From Armatimonadota bacterium (GTDB lineage: Bacteria > Armatimonadota > Chthonomonadetes > Chthonomonadales > Chthonomonadaceae): a stretch of 64,000 nt of DNA. How positions within the stretch are numbered: the first letter of the stretch is position 1; every line of letters starts with the position of its first letter. The notes below the pieces were generated by a model, which worked only from the letters and a program-made list of their open reading frames with translations, made no database searches and was not told where the DNA came from. The position numbers were made by a program, and so were the translations under genes. This document shows, piece after piece, positions 54,164 through 63,227 of the stretch. The stretch is from the NCBI GenBank assembly GCA_028871815.1, contig JAGWMJ010000005.1, positions 160,650 through 224,649 on the forward strand, given 5' to 3'.

Positions 54164-55666
54164 CTGGGCGACCTGATCCTGGCGCTGGATGCCGGCACCA
54201 CCAGCGCGCGCGCGATGGTGATGGACAGCGACATGCGGGTACTGGGCTCTTCCGCAAGTGAGCTGCGTCTGAGCTGCCCGGAACCGGGCTGGGTAGAGCA
54301 AGACCCCGAGGAGATATGGCAGGCGCAGCGCGCCGTGATGCAGGGAGCCCTCCAGGCGGCCCGACGGTCTGCCGCAGACCTCGCCTGTATCGGCATCGCG
54401 AACCAGCGAGAGACGACCGTGCTTTGGGAACGGCGTACCGGCGTGCCGATGGGCCCCGCGATTGTGTGGCAGGATCGCCGGACCGCCGGCCGGTGCGATG
54501 AACTGCGGGCGATGGGATGCCTGGTCGACGTCGTGGAGCGGACAGGCCTCACCCTCGATCCTTACTTCAGCGCCACCAAACTGGCATGGATGCTGGACCG
54601 AAGCGCAGATATCCGGCAGGCTGCGGAGCGCGGCGACCTGGCATTCGGCACCATCGACAGCTGGCTGATATGGAAGCTGACCAACGGCGGCTGCCACGTT
54701 ACCGACACTTCCAACGCATCACGGACGCTGCTCTTCAACATCCGTACTCTGAGCTGGGATCCGAGGCTGTTGGCGCTGTTCGGCATCCCACCGGCGCTGT
54801 TGCCGAAGGTAGTCGCCAGCAGCGGACATGCCGCCGAGACGAGCGCCGAGCATTTAGGACGGCGTATCCCGATCACGGGCGTCGCCGGTGACCAGCAGGC
54901 TGCGGCTTTCGGCCAGGCGTGCATCCGGCCCGGTACGGCGAAGAACACGTACGGCACCGGCGCATTTCTGCTGATGAACACCGGCGCGGCGCCGGCGGAA
55001 TCGAAGCACGGGCTGCTGTCAACTGTCGGCTGGACGATCGGACGCGATACCACGATGGCTCTGGAAGGAAGTGTGTTCACCGCCGGGGCCGCGGTTCAGT
55101 GGCTCCGCGATGGTTTGGGGATCATCGGGGCTGCATCCGATGTCGAGGCGCTGGCGGCGTCGGCGCCCAATTCCGGCGGCGTGACATTTGTGCCGGCGTT
55201 CACGGGGCTTGGCGCGCCTTATTGGGATCCCTACGCCCGTGGCGCCATCACCGGGATCACCCGGGCGACCACCGCGGCGCACCTCGCATTCGCCGCACTG
55301 GAGGCGGTTTGCGTGCAGACATGCGAGGTTGTGGAAGCGGCGCAGAAGGATACCGGGCTGAAGCTGCCGGAGCTGCGCGCCGATGGCGGCATGGCACGCA
55401 ACAACCTTCTGATGCAGATGCAGGCCGATCTGCTCGGCGTTCCCGTCACGTGCCCGGAAAACTGCGAAACAACCGCTGCGGGCGCGGCCGGGCTAGCCGG
55501 CATCGCCGCGGGCGTGTGGCCCGATATCGACGCGTTTGCGCGCGGCAGGCGCCACCAGAGGCGATTTGAGCCCGTCAAGCCGGATCGGTGGCGCGAAGAC
55601 GTGATGTCCCGCTGGCGCGAGTCGGTGGCCAGATGCCGACACCACCCGTCAAAACCGGAAGGCTAG
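54164..55666 (+). CDS. glpK: glycerol kinase, apparently starting at CTG
   Basis: Phosphorylates glycerol to glycerol 3-phosphate. The conserved phosphate loop LALDAGTTSARA starts seven residues after CTG 54164, and the codon before that CTG is the TAG of the GH57 gene in the same frame. So translation must start at CTG 54164 or ATG 54215, which would delete the loop. AAAGGT seven bases before the CTG is a good ribosome site. Further motifs: NQRETTVLWERRTG, IVWQDRRTA, GTGAFLLMNTG, AFTGLGAPYWDPYARG, LRADGGMARNNLLMQMQAD. 500 residues, normal length. Confidence 0.9.
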   Translation: MGDLILALDAGTTSARAMVMDSDMRVLGSSASELRLSCPEPGWVEQDPEEIWQAQRAVMQGALQAARRSAADLACIGIANQRETTVLWERRTGVPMGPAIVWQDRRTAGRCDELRAMGCLVDVVERTGLTLDPYFSATKLAWMLDRSADIRQAAERGDLAFGTIDSWLIWKLTNGGCHVTDTSNASRTLLFNIRTLSWDPRLLALFGIPPALLPKVVASSGHAAETSAEHLGRRIPITGVAGDQQAAAFGQACIRPGTAKNTYGTGAFLLMNTGAAPAESKHGLLSTVGWTIGRDTTMALEGSVFTAGAAVQWLRDGLGIIGAASDVEALAASAPNSGGVTFVPAFTGLGAPYWDPYARGAITGITRATTAAHLAFAALEAVCVQTCEVVEAAQKDTGLKLPELRADGGMARNNLLMQMQADLLGVPVTCPENCETTAAGAAGLAGIAAGVWPDIDAFARGRRHQRRFEPVKPDRWREDVMSRWRESVARCRHHPSKPEG

Positions 55667-56166
55667 CCGCGGCCGTTTTCTATCCGCAGAGACCATGCAC
55701 CGGAGGTTCTACCATCCTCCTCCACGGCACGCGGGCGACGCACGGCAGAGAGGATGACGGCGGGCAACTCGGCTGCCTTATCCTTGGAGACCCAGGCAAA
55801 CGCGCCACGCGCTACGAAATGCTTACCAATAGCGGTGTTCACGGCGCCTGAGTAGAGAATGAACGGCGGCGGCTCCGGCAACTGCTGAACCAGTTCGAGC
55901 GCCTGAAGTCCATCGTACTGCGGCAGCTCGTAGTCTGAGATGATGACATCCCACGACTCTTCGAGCGCGGCCCGAAAGTCGCGCTCGCCGTTAACGCGCC
56001 GCAGTGCCGGGTTCAGGCCGGCTCGCTTCAGGTTGTATCCCACCAGCGCGGCATCATCGTCGCTATCTTCCAGAAGCAGCGCACGGAACAGCTCTCCGGA
56101 CGCTTGTCCGGACCGCCCGGAATCCTTGCGGTGTTGCGGCGGTTCGCCGTGCCCGTCAACATGCAT
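55663..56166 (-). CDS. single-domain response regulator
   Basis: 167 residues. A REC domain: acidic pair in LLLEDSDDDAAL (33-38), phospho-acceptor D78 in VIISDYELPQYDG, Thr/Ser position replaced in FILYSGAVN, and Lys near 130 in WVSKDK. No output domain, so it signals by protein contact, like CheY or phosphorelay carriers. The N-terminal 25 residues are extra. Its stop shares a CTAG with the glpK stop on the other strand. No histidine kinase is in the window. Confidence 0.88.
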   Translation of the reverse strand: MHVDGHGEPPQHRKDSGRSGQASGELFRALLLEDSDDDAALVGYNLKRAGLNPALRRVNGERDFRAALEESWDVIISDYELPQYDGLQALELVQQLPEPPPFILYSGAVNTAIGKHFVARGAFAWVSKDKAAELPAVILSAVRRPRAVEEDGRTSGAWSLRIENGRG

Positions 56167-56302
56167 ATGTCAGCGCCCTGAAAGCAGAATCAATTGCACA
56201 CAAGTGATAGACAAAGCATCGCCGTGCCGATGCTGCGACCAGACGTCGGGGAAAAGCCGCATGGATTGATAGTGCCGGCTCAACTGCGGTTTGTGCAATC
56301 GG

Positions 56303-57526
56303 TCACAGCCGCGCAAATTCCCGGTCGTGCGACGCCGGCGCTCCGGCGTGCGCACCTGTAAGAGCCTGGTCCAAATCCGCACGCAGATCCTCAACGCCCT
56401 CCAGGCCGATGTGCAGGCGGATAATATACTCCCCCTCCGCGGCGCCGGTTGCGTCCGGCGGGAGGAGCATCGGTATGGCGAGGCTTTCGAAGCCGCCCCA
56501 ACTGCAGCCGATACCGAACCACCTGAGCCGGTCGATGACGCCGCACGTTGTATCGCGATCGCTCCGGTGGAGGCGGAAGCTGAGGAGTCCGCTCGTGCCG
56601 CGGAGCTGGCGTTCCGTCAGCCGCGGCTGCGGATCGCCGGGAAGGCCGGGATAGTAGACGTGCGCCACGAACGGGTGCTGCTGCAGCCAGAGCCCTATAC
56701 TCCGCGCCGACTGGTGATGCCGCTCCATACGGATCGGGAGCGTACGGAGACCTCGAAGCAGCAGCCACGCCGCAAACGGGTCCAGCATACCGCCGAGCGA
56801 CGGAGCTTCATTCTGGCGCAGGCGGTTGATACAGTCACCGTTTCCAATGGCCGCTCCAGCCACAATATCGCTGTGCCCGCCCAGATACTTGGTGGCCGAG
56901 TGCACCACCAGATCGATACCGAACGCCAGTGGATTCTGGAAAACCGGAGATGCCCAGGAGTTGTCACATATCGTGGCGATGCCGTGCTCTTTGGCAACCG
57001 CGGCCACCGCGCCAAGATCCTGCTGTTTCATGACGCCGCTCGAGGGCGATTCCAGGTAGATCAGCCGCGTTTCGGTTCGGATGGCACGGCGAATCTCGGC
57101 GGGATCACTGCCTTCCACAAACGTGGTATCCACACCAAAGCGGGCGGCAAAGTCGGTGAGGAAGCCCCGGGTCGGCCCGTAAGCGGTATCCACCGCAATG
57201 ACGTGGTCGCCGGCCCGAACGCACGAGAGGATGGCGCCGGAGATGGCAGCCATTCCGCTGCCGAAACACCGCGCGGCCTCACCGCCTTCCAAAGCGGCAA
57301 GCTTGGCCTCCACGATTCCGGTGGTCGGGTTGGATACGCGTGAGTACGAATAGGCGTTCTTGCCGTGGGCGCCGGTAAACCGCTCCGAAGTTGAAGGACC
57401 GGTAAAGAGCGAGGTCTGATAGATCGGCGGCACAGCCGCGCCAAAGTACTCGGCGGGGTCTTCACCCCAGTGCGCACAGACCGTTTCCGGGGAGAGATCC
57501 GATGGGCTGTCTGGGTGATTCGTCAT
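56303..57526 (-). CDS. PLP-dependent transsulfuration enzyme (MetB/MetC family)
   Basis: 407 residues. Family blocks: YSRVSNPTTGIVEAKLAALE, CFGSGMAAISGAILS, ICDNSWASPVFQNPLAFG, and VVHSATKYLGGHSD, whose Lys binds pyridoxal phosphate; GGMLDPFAAWLLLRGLRTL follows. Could be cystathionine gamma-synthase, beta-lyase or gamma-lyase; sequence alone does not decide. Transcribed leftward, ending 137 bases before the response regulator start. Confidence 0.9.
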   Translation of the reverse strand: MTNHPDSPSDLSPETVCAHWGEDPAEYFGAAVPPIYQTSLFTGPSTSERFTGAHGKNAYSYSRVSNPTTGIVEAKLAALEGGEAARCFGSGMAAISGAILSCVRAGDHVIAVDTAYGPTRGFLTDFAARFGVDTTFVEGSDPAEIRRAIRTETRLIYLESPSSGVMKQQDLGAVAAVAKEHGIATICDNSWASPVFQNPLAFGIDLVVHSATKYLGGHSDIVAGAAIGNGDCINRLRQNEAPSLGGMLDPFAAWLLLRGLRTLPIRMERHHQSARSIGLWLQQHPFVAHVYYPGLPGDPQPRLTERQLRGTSGLLSFRLHRSDRDTTCGVIDRLRWFGIGCSWGGFESLAIPMLLPPDATGAAEGEYIIRLHIGLEGVEDLRADLDQALTGAHAGAPASHDREFARL

Positions 57527-57530
57527 GGTT

Positions 57531-58157
57531 TCAGTGGCCGGCCTTCACCATGGTATCCGCGATATCGTCCACGTAAAAGCCGTAGTCTTCCGTATTGGAG
57601 CGTAGTACGTAGTCGGCTACGTACCACTTGTTGTTGTACTTTACCACCTTCACGTCGCGCTGCCGTTCCACTTTCCAGTTGCCGTCCTCGTCATGGTAGG
57701 TGCCATGTTCCGCGACGGTGACGCGCCACGCGGTCGGGCTCTGTTTCAGCACCTCCAACACTTTGTAGTCGCCCGGCACGAACGACCCGCGGTCGTTGTC
57801 AAAGAGAATGGGAGGGTGCCTGGATCCGGGCATGTCGTGCGGGCCGTAGCCGCGCAGCCACTGATACCGCTTCTCCAGCGTTTCAGCGTCTTCCGATGGC
57901 TCCATCAGCGTCATCAACATCCGCTCACGCTGCTTGTGCTCGTAGGCCGTTTCCCACGTTTTGACTACCTGAAGCACCGAGAGCTTATCGGTGACCGGAT
58001 GCGCGGTTCGCGACTTTACCACGATGTGGCGCCGGAGTTTTCTGCGCCGCTGCGCTTGTGCGGGTGACCCGGCCATGCACACAATGGCGCAGGTAAACAG
58101 GGCAATAGCAACGAAGATCGAGCCGTTGTACCGGCGATGGTTTCTATCCGACATCAT
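57531..58157 (-). CDS. exported hypothetical protein
   Basis: 208 residues from ATG 58157, directly followed by a second ATG; an upstream TTG at 58190 is possible. After a signal peptide (hydrophobic stretch FVAIALFTCAIVCMAG) comes a basic linker (QRRRKLRRH), then an alpha/beta domain of the NTF2-like or DUF4440 pattern: VLQVVKTWETAYEHKQRERM, RVTVAEHGTYHDEDGNWKVE, NKWYVADYVL. Its start lies 90 bases from the HAD gene on the other strand, so the two share a short promoter region; it ends five bases after MetB-like starts, reading first, so it could head that operon. Confidence 0.6.
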   Translation of the reverse strand: MMSDRNHRRYNGSIFVAIALFTCAIVCMAGSPAQAQRRRKLRRHIVVKSRTAHPVTDKLSVLQVVKTWETAYEHKQRERMLMTLMEPSEDAETLEKRYQWLRGYGPHDMPGSRHPPILFDNDRGSFVPGDYKVLEVLKQSPTAWRVTVAEHGTYHDEDGNWKVERQRDVKVVKYNNKWYVADYVLRSNTEDYGFYVDDIADTMVKAGH

Positions 58158-58247
58158 AATAAAGACATATTCTCCTGTTATGTGACCCAATCCTGCGGAT
58201 CAGTTCCCGCCGGCGGACGCTGGTAACCGATCGGATTGCCCATCTCT

Positions 58248-59021
58248 ATGACAACTTCCGGCGCCCTATTCCTCGATTTTGACGATACGCTGGTAGATTT
58301 CTCCGCATTTATGATCGCATGGGTCCGCGCCATAGGCGATGTTGCGATGCATCGCCTGGGTGGCGAGAGCCGATTCTGGAGCGATGCAGCGGTAGAAATC
58401 CTCGGGCGGCTGGAGGCGGAGTACAGGGCGCTCTTCGTGGGTAATCCACTGGCTGGATATCGCCAATGGCTGCACGAGGTCCGCGGTCGCGAGGCGCGGG
58501 CGGCGCTGGCGCAGGCCGGACTGCCGGCGACGGACGAGAACGTGGCAATTATCATCGACGCATTCCAGCGATCGCTTCTAAGCGTCGGAACGCCGATTGC
58601 CGGCGCGCTGGAGCTCCTCGATACTCTGGATAAAATGCCGGTCGGCATCCACCTTGCATCCGGCCAGGATTCCGACCACCTGCTGTATGCGCTACGCGGA
58701 CTCGGGGTTCGGGACTTCGCCGGTTACCGCTTCGGTCCGGATCTGATCGATTGCGCCAAGGAGGGCCCAGAGTACTACGAGCGCTGCTTTGCCCTGAGCG
58801 CCGCTGTACAGCCGTGGATCGTAGTGGATAACCAGCCGGAGTCGCTGGAGTGGGCGATTGCTGCCGGCGCCACCGCCATACACTCGTGCGTGCTCCCGGA
58901 TACCGACTGCAGCTCGCCAGACGGGGTAGCCGCTTCCATCACCGATCTTGCCCAGCTGCCATCACTGATCGATGCCATCCTCAGCGATGGCCAATGCCGA
59001 GCCCATCGGCAACCCGGTTGA
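58248..59021 (+). CDS. HAD-superfamily phosphatase
   Basis: 257 residues from ATG 58248 (TTG 58236 is an in-frame alternative). LFLDFDDTLVD gives the nucleophile Asp and the acid/base Asp (DxDxT). A helical cap follows (residues 20-130). HLASGQDSDHLLYALRGLG provides the Ser/Thr motif, CAKEGPEYYERCF the Lys motif, and VVDNQPESLEWAIAAGA the DN/DD magnesium site. Typical of phosphoglycolate phosphatase or haloacid-dehalogenase-like enzymes. Its last 41 bases overlap the convergent AhpD-like gene. Confidence 0.85.
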   Translation: MTTSGALFLDFDDTLVDFSAFMIAWVRAIGDVAMHRLGGESRFWSDAAVEILGRLEAEYRALFVGNPLAGYRQWLHEVRGREARAALAQAGLPATDENVAIIIDAFQRSLLSVGTPIAGALELLDTLDKMPVGIHLASGQDSDHLLYALRGLGVRDFAGYRFGPDLIDCAKEGPEYYERCFALSAAVQPWIVVDNQPESLEWAIAAGATAIHSCVLPDTDCSSPDGVAASITDLAQLPSLIDAILSDGQCRAHRQPG

Positions 59022-59559
59022 TGTAGTTGAACCAGGAGGCGATCAGATTGATCTGAAGGATCGCCACATCGTCGTAGCCCGCGGCCCGCAGCGCCTCCAC
59101 GTCGGATTGCTGCATATCGCCCGGACGCGCAGTGAGCTTCTCCGTGTACTTCAACATAGCGCGCTCCTTGCCCGTAAGCGCGGCATGGGTCCAACCGGTC
59201 TTCATGGCTTCCGAAAGCGTGGAATCGCCCGTTACGCGGCGCAGAAACTCTGCGTGCGACTCGATTCAATAGAAGCACCGGTTGACCACAGAGACCGTAG
59301 TGGCGATCAACTCATGATCGCGGCGGCTCAAGGGAAGATCGCCTGCCATCATCGTGCCAAAGGCGCTGAAGGAATGGAGAAGCGTTTCCGGCAGCAGGGA
59401 GTGCGACCCCACAATCCCCCAGCCGTTGTTGGATCGCTCAATTTCGTCCACCGAGGGTACCGGCGTACCGTACTCCGGCGGGTAGTGCCGGCGCATCTGT
59501 TGAACGGCGTCTGTCAACTCCGGGCTGGAGTTCGGGGGAACCACTTTAATCCACGGCAT
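58981..59559 (-). CDS. AhpD-like (carboxymuconolactone decarboxylase fold) protein, candidate selenoprotein with CxxU
   Basis: From ATG 59559 the frame reads SHSLLPETLLHSFSAFGTMM, LSRRDHELIATTVSVVNRCF, Tyr, then TGA at 59266-59268, then IESHAEFLRRVTGDSTLSEA and on to a normal end at 58981. Relatives in the peroxidase-related CMD family have Cys at the TGA position (RCFYCIESH), so reading TGA as selenocysteine gives a redox CxxU at residues 95-98 in a 192-residue protein of family length. A hairpin follows the TGA at a distance fitting bacterial SECIS rules. It would reduce peroxides or disulfides. A plain nonsense mutation is the alternative. No sel genes are in the window. Confidence 0.75.
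59235..59258 (-). promoter_or_regulatory. candidate SECIS hairpin after UGA
   Basis: On the mRNA, CGC-A-CGCAG-AGUUU-CUGCG-CC-GCG: a five-base-pair upper stem, a five-base loop whose second base is G, and a three-base-pair lower stem across a small bulge. The loop starts 17 bases after the UGA. This agrees with the bacterial SECIS consensus (apical stem of at least four pairs, G in the first two loop bases, 16-37 bases from UGA). Confidence 0.55.
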
Positions 59560-59598
59560 GTTTCAACTCCTGGTCCATCAACCCATGGGCTCACGGGC

Positions 59599-59628
59599 TT
59601 GACCCGCCTGCGGCGTGGATGTCATAAT
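59599..59628 (+). promoter_or_regulatory. candidate promoter of the gap operon
   Basis: TTGACC (59599-59604) and CATAAT (59623-59628) with an 18-base spacer. The leader of about 105 bases contains a hairpin-forming CAACCT ... AGGTTG pair, whose role is unknown. Confidence 0.6.
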
Positions 59629-59740
59629 TTGTGGCTAAGGCTACCTGTGTTGGCGAATTACTGCAACCTATGGCAATTAACCTACAGGTTGTAGAAACTC
59701 GGACCACTCCAGATGGTCAACGAGGAGGATACCCCGCTTA

Positions 59741-60757
59741 ATGTCTGTACGTGTAGGGATCAACGGTTTTGGGCGCATTGGGCGCCTCACGCTTCGAACA
59801 ATTCTGGCTCGCCATGCGGGCGCAATTTCGGTTACTGCCATCAATGATTTGACCGACAGCCGGACGAACGCACACCTGTTTAAGTGGGACTCCACCTACG
59901 GTCCTTTTGCAGGTGACGTAAGCGCGTCGGAAACAGGATTGACCGTCAACGGCCGATCGATTTCGGTATTCGCTGAGCGCGACCCGGCAGCGATTCCCTG
60001 GGCCACGGCCGAAGTGGATGTTGTAATCGAGGCGACAGGGTTCTTTACCGACGCCACAAAGGCGGCGGCACATCTGGGGCATGGCGTGAAGAAAGTGGTG
60101 ATTTCGGCGCCTGCCAAGAAAGAGGACCTGACGATTGTTCTGGGCGTCAACCAGCAGGACTACAACCCTGCGGTGCACCACGTCATTTCAAACGCGTCCT
60201 GCACCACCAACGGTCTGGCGCCGATCGCGAAAATCCTTAACGACAGCTTCGGAATTGAAAAGGGACTTCTGACAACCGTACACTCGTACACCAACTCACA
60301 GAAGCTGCAGGATACCGCAGCCAAGGATGACCTGCGCGATGCGCGCGCCGGAGCCGAGAACATCGTGCCAAGCGCCACGGGCGCGGCTCGCGCTGTTGGC
60401 CTTGTGCTGCCGGAGCTTCAGGGCAAGTTCAGTGGCATGGCTTTCCGCGTTCCAACGGCTACCGTCTCGGTGGTCGACTTTACGGCGCTGCTTTCGCGCG
60501 CGGCAACCATTGAGGAAGTTAACGCGGCGGTTCGTGCCGCTGCTGCCGGCCCGATGCGCGGCATTGTGGAGTACACCGAGCTGCCGCTGGTCTCCAGCGA
60601 TATGAAGGGCAATTCGCACTCAAGCATCTACTCGGCAATCGACACCATCGCGGTCGGCGGCGATCTGGTCAAGGTAGTGTCGTGGTACGATAACGAATGG
60701 GGCTACGCTTGCCGTGTGGGTGACCTGGTCAAGTTCCTCGGCGACCAGGGGTTGTAA
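59741..60757 (+). CDS. gap: glyceraldehyde-3-phosphate dehydrogenase
   Basis: Oxidises glyceraldehyde 3-phosphate to 1,3-bisphosphoglycerate in glycolysis. 338 residues from ATG 59741, with AGGAGG twelve bases upstream. [10 protein letters not shown] is the NAD loop and Asp36 in NDLTD favours NAD over NADP. Catalytic C154 in [30 protein letters not shown] and [13 protein letters not shown] complete the signature. First gene of gap-pgk-osmC-tpiA. Confidence 0.97.
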   Translation: MSVRVGINGFGRIGRLTLRTILARHAGAISVTAINDLTDSRTNAHLFKWDSTYGPFAGDVSASETGLTVNGRSISVFAERDPAAIPWATAEVDVVIEATGFFTDATKAAAHLGHGVKKVVISAPAKKEDLTIVLGVNQQDYNPAVHHVISNASCTTNGLAPIAKILNDSFGIEKGLLTTVHSYTNSQKLQDTAAKDDLRDARAGAENIVPSATGAARAVGLVLPELQGKFSGMAFRVPTATVSVVDFTALLSRAATIEEVNAAVRAAAAGPMRGIVEYTELPLVSSDMKGNSHSSIYSAIDTIAVGGDLVKVVSWYDNEWGYACRVGDLVKFLGDQGL

Positions 60758-60764
60758 GCGCGCA

Positions 60765-61952
60765 ATGTCCAAAAAGACGATCGACGACGTGGATGTGCGC
60801 GGCCGTCGCGTGCTGGTCCGCGTGGATTTCAACGTACCTCAGGACGAGTCCGGCGCTATTACCGACGACCGGCGTATCCGGGCTACACTGCCAACTCTGC
60901 AGGCGCTGGTGGCTCGTGACGCGCGGGTTATCGTCTGCTCACATCTCGGACGGCCCAAAGGTATCACGCCCAGATACACGCTGGCGCCCGTGGCCGAACG
61001 CCTTTCCGAGTTGTTGGGGATGCCGGTGGTGCTGGCCGCCGACTGCATAGGTCCGGCCGCTGAAACCGCCGTCGCCATGCTTCCGCCCGGCGGGGTGCTG
61101 CTGCTGGAAAACGTTCGGTTTCACGCCGAAGAGGAGGCCAATGACCCGGCATTCGCTGCGTCGCTGGCAAAACTTGCCGACCTGTACGTGAACGATGCAT
61201 TTGGCGCGGCTCACCGCGCGCACGCCTCCACCGAAGGTGTTGCCCACCTGCTGCCGGGCGTGGCAGGCATGCTGATGCAGCGAGAGCTGGAGTACCTGGG
61301 TGGCGCTCTTGCCGACCCAAAACGCCCGTTCGTTGCGATACTCGGTGGCGCCAAAGTAAAGGACAAGATTGGCGTGATCGAGGCCCTGCTGCAGCGTGTG
61401 GATACGCTCATCGTTGGTGGTGGCATGGCATACACATTCATCAAAGCGCAGGGTGGCTCGATCGGAAACTCGCTGCTGGATAGCTCCAACCTGGAGTTCT
61501 GCCGGTCGGTGATCGCGTCGGCCGGCGAGCGCCTGCTGCTGCCGGATGACGTGGTGATTACGAACGCCAATCCCTTCACCGCAGGTGAGGCGGCGTGCGA
61601 CACCAGAATCGCCGGCGCCGGCTCGATACCCGATGGGTGGGAGGGCGCCGATATCGGCCCAAACACACGCCGGAGGTTTGCCGCTGCGTTAATGGGCGCC
61701 GGCACGGTGATCTGGAACGGGCCGATGGGAATCTTCGAGTTTGCAAAGTTTGCCGAGGGCACCCGGGCAATTGCAGAGGCCATGGCAAGCTCGCAAGCTA
61801 TCACCATCGTAGGCGGCGGGGATTCGGCGGCAGCGGTGGAGCAGATGGGCTTCGCAGACCGGATGACGCACATCTCAACGGGCGGCGGCGCCAGCCTCGA
61901 GTTTTTGGAGGGCCGCGTGCTGCCCGGAGTTGCCGCGCTGCAGGATAGGTGA
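60765..61952 (+). CDS. pgk: phosphoglycerate kinase
   Basis: Makes ATP from 1,3-bisphosphoglycerate. 395 residues from ATG 60765, seven bases after gap. [73 protein letters not shown] and [13 protein letters not shown] are all in place. Open frame extends upstream into gap but the conserved start is [20 protein letters not shown]. Confidence 0.97.
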   Translation: MSKKTIDDVDVRGRRVLVRVDFNVPQDESGAITDDRRIRATLPTLQALVARDARVIVCSHLGRPKGITPRYTLAPVAERLSELLGMPVVLAADCIGPAAETAVAMLPPGGVLLLENVRFHAEEEANDPAFAASLAKLADLYVNDAFGAAHRAHASTEGVAHLLPGVAGMLMQRELEYLGGALADPKRPFVAILGGAKVKDKIGVIEALLQRVDTLIVGGGMAYTFIKAQGGSIGNSLLDSSNLEFCRSVIASAGERLLLPDDVVITNANPFTAGEAACDTRIAGAGSIPDGWEGADIGPNTRRRFAAALMGAGTVIWNGPMGIFEFAKFAEGTRAIAEAMASSQAITIVGGGDSAAAVEQMGFADRMTHISTGGGASLEFLEGRVLPGVAALQDR

Positions 61953-61974
61953 CGGCACAACAAGGAGGCCGATA

Positions 61975-62427
61975 TTGAGTGATCCGCATGTGATCAAGAT
62001 GCGCTGCAACTGGGAGCACGGCTACCCACTGGGCCATGGGATGATGTTCGGCGGCTCCGGGGAGGCCGAGTACGGTATACCGATCGAGCTGGGCGGCGCG
62101 CCCGGCCGCACCAACCCGGAGGAGATGCTTTTAGGCGCTGTAATGGCATGCAACGCCATTACGTATGCGGCCCTTGCCGCCCGCCGCAGCCTGGAAGTCA
62201 CGGGCTATTCCATGGCAGGCGAAATCGACATCACCACCCAGCCCGGCGGCTCGTTGAAGGTGACTGCCATCCGCCTGATGCCAGAGATAACCATCCATGG
62301 AGACGATGCGGCGCTTGCGCTGGCCACCGACCTGACCACCAGGGCGGAACAGCTCTGCATGATCTCATGCGCGCTGCGCGGCAACGTTGAAGTGACCGTT
62401 CATCCCGTCGTCACGCGAGATTCGTGA
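61975..62427 (+). CDS. OsmC/Ohr-family thiol peroxidase-like protein inside the glycolytic operon
   Basis: 150 residues starting at TTG 61975, which has AGGAGG six bases upstream, a better start than any ATG. The conserved Cys pair of OsmC/Ohr proteins is visible: MACNAITYAALAARR (first Cys) and CMISCALRGNVEV (second). GGAPGRTNPEEMLLGAV is the family block before the first Cys. Detoxifies organic or inorganic peroxides using dithiols. Its place between pgk and tpiA, with a TGATG overlap with tpiA, suggests co-expression with glycolysis. Confidence 0.88.
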   Translation: MSDPHVIKMRCNWEHGYPLGHGMMFGGSGEAEYGIPIELGGAPGRTNPEEMLLGAVMACNAITYAALAARRSLEVTGYSMAGEIDITTQPGGSLKVTAIRLMPEITIHGDDAALALATDLTTRAEQLCMISCALRGNVEVTVHPVVTRDS

Positions 62428-63227
62428 TGACGCGCAGGCCACTGATCGCCGGGAACTGGAAGCTGAACGGCACGCTGGGCCAGGCGGCCGAACTGGTGGA
62501 ACATCTGCTGCCGCTTTTGCCGCAATCCAGCGCAGAGGTGGTGATATGCCCGCCTTTCACCGCACTACCGGCGGTTTCCGCCATGCTCGCCGGCACCACG
62601 GTTGCCCTGGGCGCGCAGGACCTGTTCTGGAAGCCGAGCGGCGCATACACGGGCCAGATCAGCGCGGCGATGCTGAAGGAAGCCGGCTGCCGGACCGTGA
62701 TTGTGGGTCACTCCGAGCGGCGCGGGCGTTTCGGCACGCCCGACCCGGATATGGATGCCGCGGTTCTTGCCAGCTTTGCCGACAACGACGCCACCGTTGC
62801 GCTGAAGGCTGCCGCGGCGGCGGCCGGCGGGTTGGCGCCGATCTGCTGCGTCGGGGAGACGCTGGCCGAGCGACAAGCCGGCCATGCGGATGCGATTATC
62901 TGCAAGCAGGCGCGTGCGGCCATCGGACGCATTCCCGGTGATTGCAGCTTTTCGGAAATCGCGTTGGCTTACGAGCCGGTTTGGGCTATTGGCACGGGCG
63001 AGGTCTGCGATGCCGCCGAGGCGGAGCGTATCTGTGCGATGATCCGTGGGGTGGTGGCGGAGGCAGCCGGCAGCCGCGCGGGCGAGGCGGTTCGTGTACT
63101 GTACGGCGGAAGCGTCAAACCGGGCAACGCCGTGGAGCTGCTGGCACAACCGAACATCGACGGCGCACTCGTCGGTGGCGCAAGCCTGAACGCAGCCGAT
63201 TTTGCCGCGATTGCAGCCGCGGCCTGA
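62427..63227 (+). CDS. tpiA: triosephosphate isomerase
   Basis: Interconverts dihydroxyacetone phosphate and glyceraldehyde 3-phosphate. 266 residues from ATG 62427, overlapping the osmC stop. Catalytic residues are present: GNWKLNG (Asn, Lys), VGHSERRGRF (His) and AYEPVWAIGTGEV (Glu), with the phosphate loop YGGSVKPGNAVEL and ALVGGASL. Last gene of the operon. Confidence 0.97.
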   Translation: MTRRPLIAGNWKLNGTLGQAAELVEHLLPLLPQSSAEVVICPPFTALPAVSAMLAGTTVALGAQDLFWKPSGAYTGQISAAMLKEAGCRTVIVGHSERRGRFGTPDPDMDAAVLASFADNDATVALKAAAAAAGGLAPICCVGETLAERQAGHADAIICKQARAAIGRIPGDCSFSEIALAYEPVWAIGTGEVCDAAEAERICAMIRGVVAEAAGSRAGEAVRVLYGGSVKPGNAVELLAQPNIDGALVGGASLNAADFAAIAAAA

